From positions 1 to 64,000 of the forward strand of contig JAUQYA010000153.1 in the NCBI GenBank assembly GCA_030837785.1: a stretch of DNA of 64,000 nt, read 5' to 3'. A program made the translations under genes and the position numbers. The DNA is from Albidovulum sp. Its GTDB lineage: Bacteria > Pseudomonadota > Alphaproteobacteria > Rhodobacterales > Rhodobacteraceae. This document shows, in pieces, positions 53,196 to 61,756 of the stretch (position 1 is the first letter of the stretch; the number at the start of each line of letters is the position of its first letter). The notes beneath the pieces were generated by a model. The model did no database searches and had not been told where the DNA came from. It saw nothing but the letters and a program-made list of their open reading frames with translations.

Positions 53196-55634
53196 ATGAC
53201 CGACGACGCGCGGGTGACGGCTGAATACGGCGCCGATTCCATCAAGGTTCTCAAGGGGTTGGAGGCCGTCCGCAAGCGGCCCGGCATGTATATCGGCGAC
53301 ACCGACGATGGTTCTGGCCTGCACCACATGGTCACCGAGGTCGTCGACAATGGCATCGACGAGGCGCTGGCCGGGCACGCCGACTTCGTCCGCGTCCGCG
53401 TCCATGCCGACAACTCGGTTTCCGTCCGTGACAATGGCCGCGGCATCCCGACCGACATGCACCCGACCGAGGGCGTGTCAGCCGCCGAGGTCATCATGAC
53501 CCAGCTCCACGCGGGCGGAAAGTTCGACCAGAACAGCTACAAGGTTTCGGGCGGGCTGCACGGGGTCGGCGTCTCGGTCGTGAACGCGCTTTCCGACTGG
53601 CTGGAGCTGCGGATCTGGCGGAACGGCAAGGAGCATTTCGCCCGGTTCGAGAAGGGCGACACGGTGGAGCCCCTCCGCGTCGTCGGCGACGCCGCCCCGG
53701 GCGACAAGGGCACCGAGGTGCGCTTCCTCGCCTCGGCCAAGATCAACCACCCCGACGGCACCTTCTCCAACCTCGACTATTCCTTCAAGACGCTGGAAAC
53801 GCGGCTGAGGGAGCTGGCCTTCCTGAACTCGGGCGTGAAGATCATCCTGGAGGACAACCGCGGGGCGGAGTTGCAGCGCAGCGAGCTTCTCTACGAAGGC
53901 GGCGTGCGCGAATTCGTGAAATACCTCGACCGGCACAAGACCCCGGTCATGCCCGAGCCGATCTTCATCACCGGAGAGCGCGGCGGCATCGGCGTGGAGG
54001 TGGCGATGTGGTGGAACGACAGCTACCACGAGACGGTGCTGCCCTTCACCAACAACATCCCCCAGCGCGACGGCGGCACGCATCTGGCGGGCTTCCGCGG
54101 CGCGCTGACCCGGACGCTGACCAAATACGCCCAGGACAGCGGCATCGCCAAGCGCGAGAAGATCGACTTCACCGGCGACGACGCCCGCGAGGGGCTGACC
54201 TGTGTCCTCTCGGTCAAGGTGCCGGACCCGAAGTTCTCCAGCCAGACCAAGGACAAGCTCGTCTCGTCCGAGGTGCGCCCGGCGGTCGAGGCGCTGGTGA
54301 ACGAGAAGCTTTCCGAATGGTTCGAGGAACACCCGTCGGAAGCCAGAACCATTGTCGGCAAGATCATCGAGGCGGCGCTGGCGCGGGAAGCGGCGCGCAA
54401 GGCGCGCGAACTGACGCGGCGCAAGACGGCGATGGATGTCGCCTCGCTGCCCGGCAAGCTCGCCGACTGCCAGGAGAAGGATCCGGCGCTGTCGGAGCTT
54501 TTCCTCGTCGAGGGTGACTCGGCCGGCGGCTCGGCCAAGCAGGGGCGCGAGCGGAAGAACCAGGCGGTGCTGCCGTTGCGTGGCAAGATCCTGAACGTCG
54601 AGCGTGCGCGCTTCGACCGGATGCTGTCGTCCGACCAGATCGGCACGCTGATCACCGCGCTCGGCACCGGGATCGGGCGCGACGAGTTCAACCTGGCCAA
54701 GCTGCGCTACCACAAGGTCATCATCATGACCGACGCCGACGTGGACGGCGCGCATATCCGCACGCTGCTTCTGACCTTCTTCTTCCGGCAGATGCCCGAC
54801 CTGATCGATGCCGGCCATCTCTTCATCGCCGAGCCGCCGCTCTACAAGGTCGCGCGCGGCAAGTCCGAGGTCTACCTGAAGGACCAGGCGGCGCTGGAGG
54901 ACTACCTGATCGAGCAGGGCATCGAGGGCGCGTTGCTGCGGCTGGGATCGGGCGAGGAGATCACCGGTGCCGACCTGCGCCGGGTGGTGGAGGAAGCCCG
55001 CGTGGTCAGGAAGAGCCTTCTGGCCTTCCCGACCCATTATCCGACCCATATCCTCGAACAGGCGGCGATCGCGGGCGCGCTTTTGCCCGGCCGGGTCGAT
55101 GCCGATGCGCAGGGTGTGGCCGACGAAGTCGCCCGGCGGCTCGACGCCGTGGCGGTCGAATACGAACAGGGCTGGCAGGGACGACCAACCCAGGACGCCG
55201 GCCTGCGTTTCTCCCGATCGCTGCGCGGGGTGGAAGAGGCGCGCATGCTCGACGGCGTGATCCTGCGGTCGGGCGAGGCGCGGCGGCTGGCGACGCATAC
55301 CGCGGCCCTGCAGGACGTCTATGGCCGGATCGCCCGGATGGTGCGCAAGGACCGCGAGCAGCTTGTCCACGGGCCGCTGGAGCTTCTCAAGGCCATTCTC
55401 GCCGAGGGCGAGAAGGGGCTGACGCTGCAGCGCTACAAGGGTCTTGGCGAGATGAACCCCGGTCAGCTCTGGGAAACCACGCTCGATCCCGCGGCGCGGG
55501 TGCTGAACCAGGTGAAGATCGAGGACGTGGCCGATGCCGACGACATCTTCACCAAGCTGATGGGCGACGTGGTCGAGCCGAGGCGCGAGTTCATCCAGAC
55601 CAACGCGCTGAGCGTGGAAAACCTCGACTTCTGA
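53196..55634 (+). CDS. gyrB: DNA gyrase subunit B
   Basis: GyrB is the ATPase subunit of gyrase, which adds negative supercoils. The 812-residue protein has the GHKL ATPase part (VRKRPGMYIGDTDDGSGLHHMVTEVVDN, VSGGLHGVGVSVVNALS), the transducer, and the TOPRIM domain with EGDSAGGSAKQGR, LPLRGKILNVE and MTDADVDGAHI. ATG 53196 is the standard start. It is separated from recF by three unrelated genes, so the classical cluster is interrupted. Confidence 0.98.
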   Translation: MTDDARVTAEYGADSIKVLKGLEAVRKRPGMYIGDTDDGSGLHHMVTEVVDNGIDEALAGHADFVRVRVHADNSVSVRDNGRGIPTDMHPTEGVSAAEVIMTQLHAGGKFDQNSYKVSGGLHGVGVSVVNALSDWLELRIWRNGKEHFARFEKGDTVEPLRVVGDAAPGDKGTEVRFLASAKINHPDGTFSNLDYSFKTLETRLRELAFLNSGVKIILEDNRGAELQRSELLYEGGVREFVKYLDRHKTPVMPEPIFITGERGGIGVEVAMWWNDSYHETVLPFTNNIPQRDGGTHLAGFRGALTRTLTKYAQDSGIAKREKIDFTGDDAREGLTCVLSVKVPDPKFSSQTKDKLVSSEVRPAVEALVNEKLSEWFEEHPSEARTIVGKIIEAALAREAARKARELTRRKTAMDVASLPGKLADCQEKDPALSELFLVEGDSAGGSAKQGRERKNQAVLPLRGKILNVERARFDRMLSSDQIGTLITALGTGIGRDEFNLAKLRYHKVIIMTDADVDGAHIRTLLLTFFFRQMPDLIDAGHLFIAEPPLYKVARGKSEVYLKDQAALEDYLIEQGIEGALLRLGSGEEITGADLRRVVEEARVVRKSLLAFPTHYPTHILEQAAIAGALLPGRVDADAQGVADEVARRLDAVAVEYEQGWQGRPTQDAGLRFSRSLRGVEEARMLDGVILRSGEARRLATHTAALQDVYGRIARMVRKDREQLVHGPLELLKAILAEGEKGLTLQRYKGLGEMNPGQLWETTLDPAARVLNQVKIEDVADADDIFTKLMGDVVEPRREFIQTNALSVENLDF

Positions 55635-55646
55635 GGCGGCGGCCGG

Positions 55647-56087
55647 TCAGACCAGGCCGGCGGCGAGGAAATCCTTCAGCCGGTCGCGCAGATAGGGCAC
55701 CGCGCGGGCGTGGACGAGGAAGGCCCGGGTCTCCATCATCTCCCACCGCTGGCCTTCATCGCCGAAGACGATGGCGGCGATTTCCGCCTCGGCGAGGGTT
55801 CCGCCGAAGAAGGCCGCGGTGCCGCCGGGCACATGGGTCGAGGGATAGTCGCGCCGCCAGATCAGCCGCGTCTCGGGAAGGATCAGCCCGTATTCCTCGT
55901 GCAGTTCCCTGAGCGCGCAGGCCTCGGCCGTCTCCTCCCCCTCGCGCGCGCCGCCGGGGAAGTCCCAGTGGCCGGGAAAGGGCAGATGCGCGAAGTCATC
56001 GCGCAGATGGGTCAGCACGCGGCCACCGGCTATGAGGGCGATCTTGGCGCCGACGATCACGCCCCGGGCGGGGGTGTCAGCCCTCAT
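55647..56087 (-). CDS. Nudix hydrolase
   Basis: This 146-residue protein has a full Nudix box, GGAREGEETAEACALRELHEEYG, which binds metal and hydrolyses nucleoside diphosphates linked to another moiety. The flanking HWDFPGG fits the family. Substrate is unknown. ATG 56087 puts the start 11 bp inside the 3' end of the NfeD-like gene; the open frame extends further but would overlap it more. Confidence 0.85.
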   Translation of the reverse strand: MRADTPARGVIVGAKIALIAGGRVLTHLRDDFAHLPFPGHWDFPGGAREGEETAEACALRELHEEYGLILPETRLIWRRDYPSTHVPGGTAAFFGGTLAEAEIAAIVFGDEGQRWEMMETRAFLVHARAVPYLRDRLKDFLAAGLV

Positions 56088-56355
56088 TGATGTCGTGGTC
56101 CCAGACCTTGACCTGCCCATGCCGGACCCCGGCGGCCCGGCGCAGGGCGAGCCAGGACACCAACGAGGCCACGGCGAAGACGAGGAGGAGAACCGCGAGC
56201 GACCCGCCAAGCATGCCGAACCACAGGAGAAGCCCGGTCAGCGCGGCGCCGATGGCGAAACCGAGCAGGATGAAGCCCGGGATCGCGACCTCGAGGATGG
56301 CAAGGACCGCGCCCGCCACCATCCAGACCCACCAGTCCTGCCAGAGCGCCATCAT
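56077..56355 (-). CDS. Short NfeD-like membrane protein
   Basis: This 92-residue protein has about three hydrophobic segments (VWMVAGAVLAILEVAIPGFILLGFAIGAALTGLLLWFGML, LAVLLLVFAVASLVSWLAL) and a short soluble tail. The EVAIPGFILLGFAIGAA segment is typical of the NfeD family, which partners SPFH proteins. It overlaps the SPFH gene by 4 bp. It lacks a full C-terminal OB domain, so it is the short form. Confidence 0.85.
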   Translation of the reverse strand: MMALWQDWWVWMVAGAVLAILEVAIPGFILLGFAIGAALTGLLLWFGMLGGSLAVLLLVFAVASLVSWLALRRAAGVRHGQVKVWDHDINEG

Positions 56356-57245
56356 CCCCGCCCCTTCAGCATCCGGAACGCATCGCCGAAGGCTTCAAGC
56401 GCGTTGGCCGGAACGATCACCGTCTGCTTGCCCGCACCCTGCCCCACCGCCGTCAGCGCCTCCACCTGCTTCAACGCGACCTGATACTGCGCCGCTTCCA
56501 GCCCGTTCTTCTGGATCGCCTCGGCGATGGCGGCGGTCGCGTAGGCCTCCGCCTCGGCGGTGATGCGCCGCGCCTTGGCCTGCTGCTCGGCCGCGTAAAG
56601 CTCGGCGTCCGCGTTCAGCTCCACCGCCCGCTTCTTGCCCTCGGCCTCGGTCACCTGGGCGCGGCGCGCGCGTTCGGCATTGAGCTGCTGGAGCATCGCG
56701 GCGCGCGTCGCCTCGTCGAGGTTCACATCGAGGATCTCGGCCCGCGTCACCTCGATCCCCCAGTCGTCGACCATCGCCGCGACCTGCTCGCGCACCTTGG
56801 CGATCAGTTCGGCGCGGTTCGACTGCACCTGGTCCAGTTCCATCTTGCCGATTTCGGACCGGACGATGCCGGCGACGGTGGTGGCGATGGCCGCGTCCAC
56901 GTCGCGGATGCGGTAGACGGTCTTTTCCGGCTCGGTGATCCGGTAGAACACGCTCGTCTCCACCTTCACCAGCACGTTGTCGGCGGTGATCGCGTCCTGC
57001 AGCGCGTTCGGCAACTGGCGTTCGAGGACGGAGATCTTGTGCGCCACCCGGTCGAGGAAGGGCACGATGAAGTTGATCCCGGGCCCCAGCACGGCACGAA
57101 GCCTGCCGAACCGTTCCACCACATGCTTTTCGGACTGTGGCACGATTCTCACGCCCAGCCAGACGCAGAGCAGAATGAAAACCGCGAGTGCGAAGACCGC
57201 GCCGTTGCCGCCGATCAACTCGTCGATCAGCCCGTTGCCGTTCAT
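56352..57245 (-). CDS. SPFH/Band 7 domain protein (stomatin/QmcA-like)
   Basis: This 297-residue protein has an N-terminal membrane anchor (VFALAVFILLCVWLGVRIV). The SPFH domain follows (VVERFGRLRAVLGPGINFIVPFLDRVAHKISVLERQ, VFYRITEPEKTVYRI), then a coiled coil with RRAQVTEAEGKKRAVELNADAELYAAEQQAKARRI. Such proteins form membrane cages that organise microdomains and often modulate FtsH. The paired NfeD gene downstream is the standard arrangement. Confidence 0.92.
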   Translation of the reverse strand: MNGNGLIDELIGGNGAVFALAVFILLCVWLGVRIVPQSEKHVVERFGRLRAVLGPGINFIVPFLDRVAHKISVLERQLPNALQDAITADNVLVKVETSVFYRITEPEKTVYRIRDVDAAIATTVAGIVRSEIGKMELDQVQSNRAELIAKVREQVAAMVDDWGIEVTRAEILDVNLDEATRAAMLQQLNAERARRAQVTEAEGKKRAVELNADAELYAAEQQAKARRITAEAEAYATAAIAEAIQKNGLEAAQYQVALKQVEALTAVGQGAGKQTVIVPANALEAFGDAFRMLKGRG

Positions 57246-57331
57246 GTGACCCTCCTCTGCCCGACAGCCGGACTATGCCCGGGCGCGGCGAGGGTGAAAA
57301 GCCCCGAAACCGGGGGCACGGCCCGGGATAT

Positions 57332-57365
57332 GGAAACGCCCGCACCTTCCGGCGCGGGCGTTTCC
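57332..57365 (-). terminator. Terminator hairpin of rpsO
   Basis: GGAAACGCCCGC and GCGGGCGTTTCC form a perfect 12-bp stem with a 10-base loop, 21 bp after the rpsO stop. The stem contains its own A/T run and can act in both directions. It separates rpsO from the SPFH gene. Confidence 0.8.
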
Positions 57366-57385
57366 TTGCACCGGGCAGACCGGGG

Positions 57386-57655
57386 TCAGCGGCGCAAGCC
57401 GAGACGCTCGATGAGCTTGCCGTAGCGGGCTTCGTCCGCCCGCTTGAGATAGTCGAGAAGCTTGCGGCGCTGCGCGACGAGCTTCAGGAGCCCGCGGCGC
57501 GAATGATTGTCCTTCGCATGGGACTTGAAGTGTTCGGTCAGCGCGGCGATGCGCGACGACAGGATCGCCACCTGGACCTCGGGCGAACCGGTATCGCCGG
57601 ACTTGGTCGCGAATTCCTTCATCACGCGGGCTTTTTCTTCAGCCGTGATCGACAT
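57386..57655 (-). CDS. rpsO: Ribosomal protein S15
   Basis: S15 binds 16S rRNA in the central domain. The 89-residue protein begins MSITAEEKARVMKEFA, has GDTGSPEVQVAILSSRI and HSRRGLLKLVAQRRKLLDYLKR, and ends RYGKLIERLGLRR, all typical. GGAG(A) upstream of the ATG gives a strong ribosome site. A strong hairpin terminator follows; pnp, often downstream, is not adjacent. Confidence 0.97.
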   Translation of the reverse strand: MSITAEEKARVMKEFATKSGDTGSPEVQVAILSSRIAALTEHFKSHAKDNHSRRGLLKLVAQRRKLLDYLKRADEARYGKLIERLGLRR

Positions 57656-57786
57656 CGGGGTCTCCTTTCGGTTTCAAGGTCATGGCGCAAGCCGGGATGT
57701 CGTCCAGCAGGGCCCTTGGAGTCGTCCGCATGGCGGATGCGCGCGTATAGGGGGAATCGTCCTGAAAGGGAAGCCCGTTCTTGGTC

Positions 57787-58776
57787 TCACGCCGCCTGGG
57801 TCGCCGCCCCGGCCACGAGCGCGATCTGGCCGGGCGAAAGGCCGGGCTGCCCCAGCACCCGCGCGATGACCGCGCCGTCGATCAGCACATGCACCGCGTC
57901 CTCGGTGTCCGGATCAGGCTCCACCGTCACCTTCGGGACGGGATGGACAGCGGGATCGTAGAGAATCACAAGTTGGTCCTCGCGCGGGTCGTAGTCGTCG
58001 ATCGTCGCCGTTCCCGCCCCTTTTGCCAGCCAGTCCTGCAGAAGGACGGTGTCGGCCCCTTCGCCGCCGTTCACCCAATCGTCCTGGCCGGGAGTGATCG
58101 TGTCGTCGCCCCGCCCGCCGTTGAGGAAGTCGCGGGCGTCGGTGTCGGTGCCATCAGGGCCGGGCTGGCTGCCGTTCAGCACATCGTCACCGTCGCCCCC
58201 CATCAGCGTGTCCTCGCCCGAACCACCCTGCAACGTGTCGTCGCCAAGCCCGCCCTCCAGCGCGTCATTGCCGGCCCCGCCGATCAACGCATCCGCCCCG
58301 CCGCCGCCAAGGAGGCTGTCCGCGCCGTCGCCGCCCGACAGGATGTCGTCGCCCTCGCCCCCGGCGAGCAGATCGTCTCCCTCCCCGCCGGCCAGCGTGT
58401 CGGACCCGTCGCCGCCTGCAAGGCTGTCATTGCCGGCACCCCCTGCCAGGTCGTCATCGCCCCCGCCACCGCGTATCGCGTCGGCACCCTCCCCGCCCGC
58501 AAGCGTGTCCATGCCGCCGTAGCCGCCGATCTGGTCATCACCACCAAGTCCGGCGATGTCGTCGCCTCCCTCGCTGCCGGGGAGGATGTCTGTCTCGTCG
58601 CTGCCACGGATCGCCTCGGCAAGCGGCGTACCGCCGATCGATGGTGCTGCCGCCGCGCCCTCGGCTTCGACACCGCCGGTGCTTTCGTCGTCGTCCTCGG
58701 CAGATTTCGTCACGCCCGAGAAATCCACGGCCATTCCCACCATGAGGAGGCCGAAGAGGCCAGCCATCATCAGCAT
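57787..58776 (-). CDS. Small RTX-repeat (hemolysin-type calcium-binding) protein
   Basis: This 329-residue acidic protein has a short hydrophobic N-terminus (MLMMAGLFGLLMVGMAVDF). About 14 nonapeptide units of the GGxGxDxLx type follow, between about residues 55 and 225 (for example GGEGDDILSGGDGADSL). The C-terminal domain has DYDPREDQLVILYD and VHVLIDGAVIARVLG. Such repeats fold into a calcium-binding beta roll. ATG 58776 was chosen because it gives the hydrophobic start. No type I secretion genes are nearby, so its route out, if any, is not shown. Confidence 0.85.
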   Translation of the reverse strand: MLMMAGLFGLLMVGMAVDFSGVTKSAEDDDESTGGVEAEGAAAAPSIGGTPLAEAIRGSDETDILPGSEGGDDIAGLGGDDQIGGYGGMDTLAGGEGADAIRGGGGDDDLAGGAGNDSLAGGDGSDTLAGGEGDDLLAGGEGDDILSGGDGADSLLGGGGADALIGGAGNDALEGGLGDDTLQGGSGEDTLMGGDGDDVLNGSQPGPDGTDTDARDFLNGGRGDDTITPGQDDWVNGGEGADTVLLQDWLAKGAGTATIDDYDPREDQLVILYDPAVHPVPKVTVEPDPDTEDAVHVLIDGAVIARVLGQPGLSPGQIALVAGAATQAA

Positions 58777-58955
58777 GTCGCACCCCGTTTCATTGTCGCC
58801 AGCGTCCCACAGCCGGCGCACCCCGGCGGCCATTGACAGGCAAAGGCGTTAAGGCGCCGCGAACGCCGGACGGACGGCGACAATTTTCGCGAGATTTCCG
58901 TTCTCCGCCGCACGGGCGATGCGCAGCCCGCGCCCCGCCGGCATGGGCGCCGTGA

Positions 58956-59612
58956 CTACCGGAAGGGGCAGGGCGCGGTGAAGGTCACGCCCTTGCCGGT
59001 TTCGGGATGCGCGAACCTCAGGCTTTCGGCATGAAGCATCAGCCGCGGGAAATCCCGCGCCGGACCCTCGGCATAGAACGGGTCGCCAAGGATCGGGTGC
59101 CCGATCTCGGCCATGTGGACGCGAAGCTGATGGCTGCGCCCGGTCAGCGGAAAGAGCCGGACGCGCGTCGTGCCATCGGGATCATGGCCCAACACCTTCC
59201 AGTCGGTCTGCGCGGCCTTGCCGTTCACATGGTCCACATGTTGCCGCGGCCGGTTCGGCCAGTCCACGATCAGCGGCAGGTCGACCCGCCCCTCCCTGGG
59301 CTCGAGATGTCCCCAGAGCCGCGCGCGATAGGCCTTCCTGGTCTTCCGCGCCTCGAACTGCCCCGATAGCACCCGCTGCGCATGGCGGGTCAGCGCGAAG
59401 ACGATCACGCCGGAAGTGTCGCGGTCGAGCCGGTGGACCAGGAGCGCCTCGGGGTGCAGCTTCTGGACCCGCCCGATCAGGCAGTCGGCCAGATGCTCGC
59501 CCTTGCCCGGAACCGTCAGAAGCCCGGCGGGCTTGTCGACGACAAGGATCGCGTGATCGGCATGGATCACGCGCAGGGGCGCGTCAGGCGGAGCATAACT
59601 CGCATCGGTCAT
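58956..59612 (-). CDS. RluA-family pseudouridine synthase
   Basis: This 218-residue enzyme converts uridine to pseudouridine in RNA. It has the catalytic HRLDRDTSG with Asp63, VDKPAGLLTVPG and LFPLTGRSHQLRVHMAEIGHPILGD, diagnostic of the RluA family. There is no S4 domain, and the short length and VDKPAGLLTVPG start fit RluA-type enzymes acting on 23S rRNA U746 or tRNA. ATG 59612 was chosen; the open frame extends to 59672. Confidence 0.88.
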   Translation of the reverse strand: MTDASYAPPDAPLRVIHADHAILVVDKPAGLLTVPGKGEHLADCLIGRVQKLHPEALLVHRLDRDTSGVIVFALTRHAQRVLSGQFEARKTRKAYRARLWGHLEPREGRVDLPLIVDWPNRPRQHVDHVNGKAAQTDWKVLGHDPDGTTRVRLFPLTGRSHQLRVHMAEIGHPILGDPFYAEGPARDFPRLMLHAESLRFAHPETGKGVTFTAPCPFR

Positions 59613-59695
59613 GGGCGGTGCCCTAGCACGGGAAGCGGGCGCGTGCAGCCCCGATCCCGCCGCAGGCGACAAAGTGGATTGTCAGATACCGGGTA

Positions 59696-59720
59696 AATTG
59701 GTAATTCAACTTGACCAATT
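59696..59720 (+). promoter_or_regulatory. Candidate GntR-type operator of the lldD-like gene
   Basis: AATTGGT, 11-bp spacer, ACCAATT is a perfect inverted repeat 12 bp before the lldD-like ATG. The half-sites equal those bound by FadR-subfamily GntR regulators such as LldR and PdhR, where the spacer is normally 3 bp. The wider spacing suggests a different member or two dimers. No regulator gene is next to it. Confidence 0.5.
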
Positions 59721-59732
59721 CAGAGGTATTCC

Positions 59733-60896
59733 ATGCCCGTGATCACCTGCATCGACGATCTCAAGCGCCTCTATCGCCGACGGGTGCCGCGGATGTTCTA
59801 CGACTACGCGGAATCCGGCAGCTGGACCGAACAGACCCTCCGCGACAACGTCGCTGACTTTGCCGAAATCCGGCTGAGGCAGAAGATCGCCGTCGACATG
59901 ACCGGCCGTTCCACCGCGTCGGCGATGATCGGAGAGCCTGTCGCCATGCCCGTGGCTCTTGCCCCGGTAGGGCTGACCGGCATGCAGAACGCCGATGGCG
60001 AGATCAAGGCAGCGCGGGCAGCCGAGAGGTTCGGCGTGCCCTTCACGCTTTCCACGATGTCGATCTGCTCGATCGAGGACGTTGCCGCGCATGTGTCGAA
60101 GCCGTTCTGGTTCCAGATCTACGCGCTCAACGACGACGACTTCAACGCGAGGATCATCGGGCGCGCGAAGGCGGCGGGCTGTTCCGCGCTGGTGATCACG
60201 GTCGATCTGCAGATTCTCGGCCAGCGCCACCGGGATCTGAAGAACGGGCTTTCGGCGCCGCCCAAGTTCACGATTCCGACGATGCTGAACCTTGCCACCA
60301 AATGGGCCTGGGGGCTGGAGATGCTGCGGACGAAGCGGCGGTTCTTCGGCAACATCGTCGGCCATGTCGAAGGGGTTTCCGATCCCTCGTCGCTGTCCTC
60401 CTGGACGGCCGAGAAGTTCGATCCTGCGCTCAACTGGGACAAGATCGGGAAGCTCATGGACCTCTGGGGCGGCAAGGTGATCCTCAAGGGCATCCTCGAC
60501 GTCGAGGATGCCGAAAAGGCCGCGAGCCTCGGCGCCGACGCGATCGTGGTGTCGAACCACGGCGGGCGGCAGCTCGACGGGGCGTTGTCCTCGATCCGGA
60601 TGCTGCCGGGGATCGCCGCGGCGGTCGGCGGCAGGACCGAAGTCTGGATGGACGGCGGAATCCGCTCCGGTCAGGACGTGCTCAAGGCCGTGGCGCTCGG
60701 GGCGAAGGGGGTGATGATCGGGCGCGCCTTCGTCTACGGGCTCGGCGCGATGGGCGAGGCGGGGGTCACGAAGGCGCTCCAGCTCATCCACAAGGAGCTT
60801 GACACTTCGATGGCACTCTGCGGCGAAACCGGCCTTGCCCGCGTCGGGCGGCACAACGTGCTTGTCCCGAAGGGCTTCCTCGACGGCTATTGCTGA
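59733..60896 (+). CDS. lldD: FMN-dependent alpha-hydroxy-acid dehydrogenase (L-lactate dehydrogenase type)
   Basis: This 387-residue flavoenzyme oxidises an L-2-hydroxy acid, most likely L-lactate, to the oxo acid and passes electrons to the respiratory chain. It has FYDYAESGSWTEQTL near the start, PVALAPVGLTGM, the catalytic His276 and Arg279 in VVSNHGGRQLDG, and DGGIRSGQDVLKAVALGAKGVMIGRAF. Length and motifs fit LldD; a related substrate such as mandelate or glycolate is possible. A perfect inverted repeat with GntR-type half-sites lies immediately upstream. Confidence 0.88.
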   Translation: MPVITCIDDLKRLYRRRVPRMFYDYAESGSWTEQTLRDNVADFAEIRLRQKIAVDMTGRSTASAMIGEPVAMPVALAPVGLTGMQNADGEIKAARAAERFGVPFTLSTMSICSIEDVAAHVSKPFWFQIYALNDDDFNARIIGRAKAAGCSALVITVDLQILGQRHRDLKNGLSAPPKFTIPTMLNLATKWAWGLEMLRTKRRFFGNIVGHVEGVSDPSSLSSWTAEKFDPALNWDKIGKLMDLWGGKVILKGILDVEDAEKAASLGADAIVVSNHGGRQLDGALSSIRMLPGIAAAVGGRTEVWMDGGIRSGQDVLKAVALGAKGVMIGRAFVYGLGAMGEAGVTKALQLIHKELDTSMALCGETGLARVGRHNVLVPKGFLDGYC

Positions 60897-61015
60897 GCGC
60901 CTCGGGGCCGGCCAAGGCGCCAGATTCCGCTTTCCTTCGCCCTGCTTCCGGTCTATACGCCCGCGTTCATGGGCATGCACCCTTGGAGGATGCCCGCAAC
61001 GCAATGGAGAAACCT

Positions 61016-61627
61016 ATGGCTGGTGAGATCCCCGATCTTATCGCCGAGGTACGGACGGGGACAGGCAAGGGGGCCGCTCGTCAAGCTCGTCGTGAGGGCT
61101 ACGTACCCGGCATCGTCTACGGCGACGGCAAGGCGCCGCGGCCGATCAACATCAAGTACTACGACCTCTTGAAGCGCCTGAAGGCCGGCCGCTTCCTGTC
61201 GACGCTCTTCAACCTGAAGGTCGAGGGCGAAGACGACGTGCGCGTGATCTGCCGCGGCGTCCAGCGAGACGTGGTCAAGGACCTGCCGACGCATATCGAC
61301 CTGATGCGCCTGCACCGGGCGAGCCGGATCAACCTCTTCATCCACGTCACCTTCGAGAACCACGAGAAGGCGCCGGGGCTGAAGAAGGGCGGCACGCTGA
61401 CGATCGTGCGCCCCGAGGTCGAACTGGAAGTGACCGCGGGTGACATCCCCGATCACATCACCGTCGATCTCGCCGGGCGCGACATCGGCGATGTCATCCA
61501 CATCAACGATGTCGAGCTGCCCGCGGGTGCGGTCCCGACGATCAAGCGCAACTTCGTCATCGCCAACATCGCGGCGCCCTCGGGCCTGCGGTCGGCCGAC
61601 GAAGAAGCCGAGGGCGCCCCGGAATAA
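61016..61627 (+). CDS. rplY: Ribosomal protein L25 (CTC form)
   Basis: This 203-residue L25/general-stress protein Ctc binds 5S rRNA. It has RTGTGKGAARQARREGYVPGIVYG at the N-terminal half, the typical L25 fold, and a C-terminal TL5-like domain of about 100 residues (EVELEVTAGDIPDHITVDLAGRDIGDVIHINDVELPAG). ATG 61016 was chosen because GGAG lies 6 bases upstream; an ATG four codons earlier is in frame. pth follows, the usual pair. Confidence 0.94.
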   Translation: MAGEIPDLIAEVRTGTGKGAARQARREGYVPGIVYGDGKAPRPINIKYYDLLKRLKAGRFLSTLFNLKVEGEDDVRVICRGVQRDVVKDLPTHIDLMRLHRASRINLFIHVTFENHEKAPGLKKGGTLTIVRPEVELEVTAGDIPDHITVDLAGRDIGDVIHINDVELPAGAVPTIKRNFVIANIAAPSGLRSADEEAEGAPE

Positions 61628-61652
61628 CCGGCCCGCCCGCGCGGCGAAACCG

Positions 61653-61676
61653 GCGGGGCCCTCGGGCCCCGCTTTT
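61653..61676 (+). terminator. Rho-independent terminator after rplY
   Basis: GCGGGGCC-CTCG-GGCCCCGC, an 8-bp GC stem, is followed by TTTT. It stands 26 bp after the rplY stop and before pth, so rplY and pth may be partly separated. Confidence 0.8.
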
Positions 61677-61756
61677 CGTTCCGGGCCCGGGGGCCGGCGC
61701 CGCTTGTGCGGCCATCCCCGCCCGACTACCCTTCCCCCGCCAGAACGAGGTGAGCC

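Noticed and set aside
58049..58522. Plus-strand frame rich in Ser, Pro and Ala opposite the RTX gene
   Set aside because: It is the antisense image of the Gly/Asp repeats, lacks a ribosome site and has no family.
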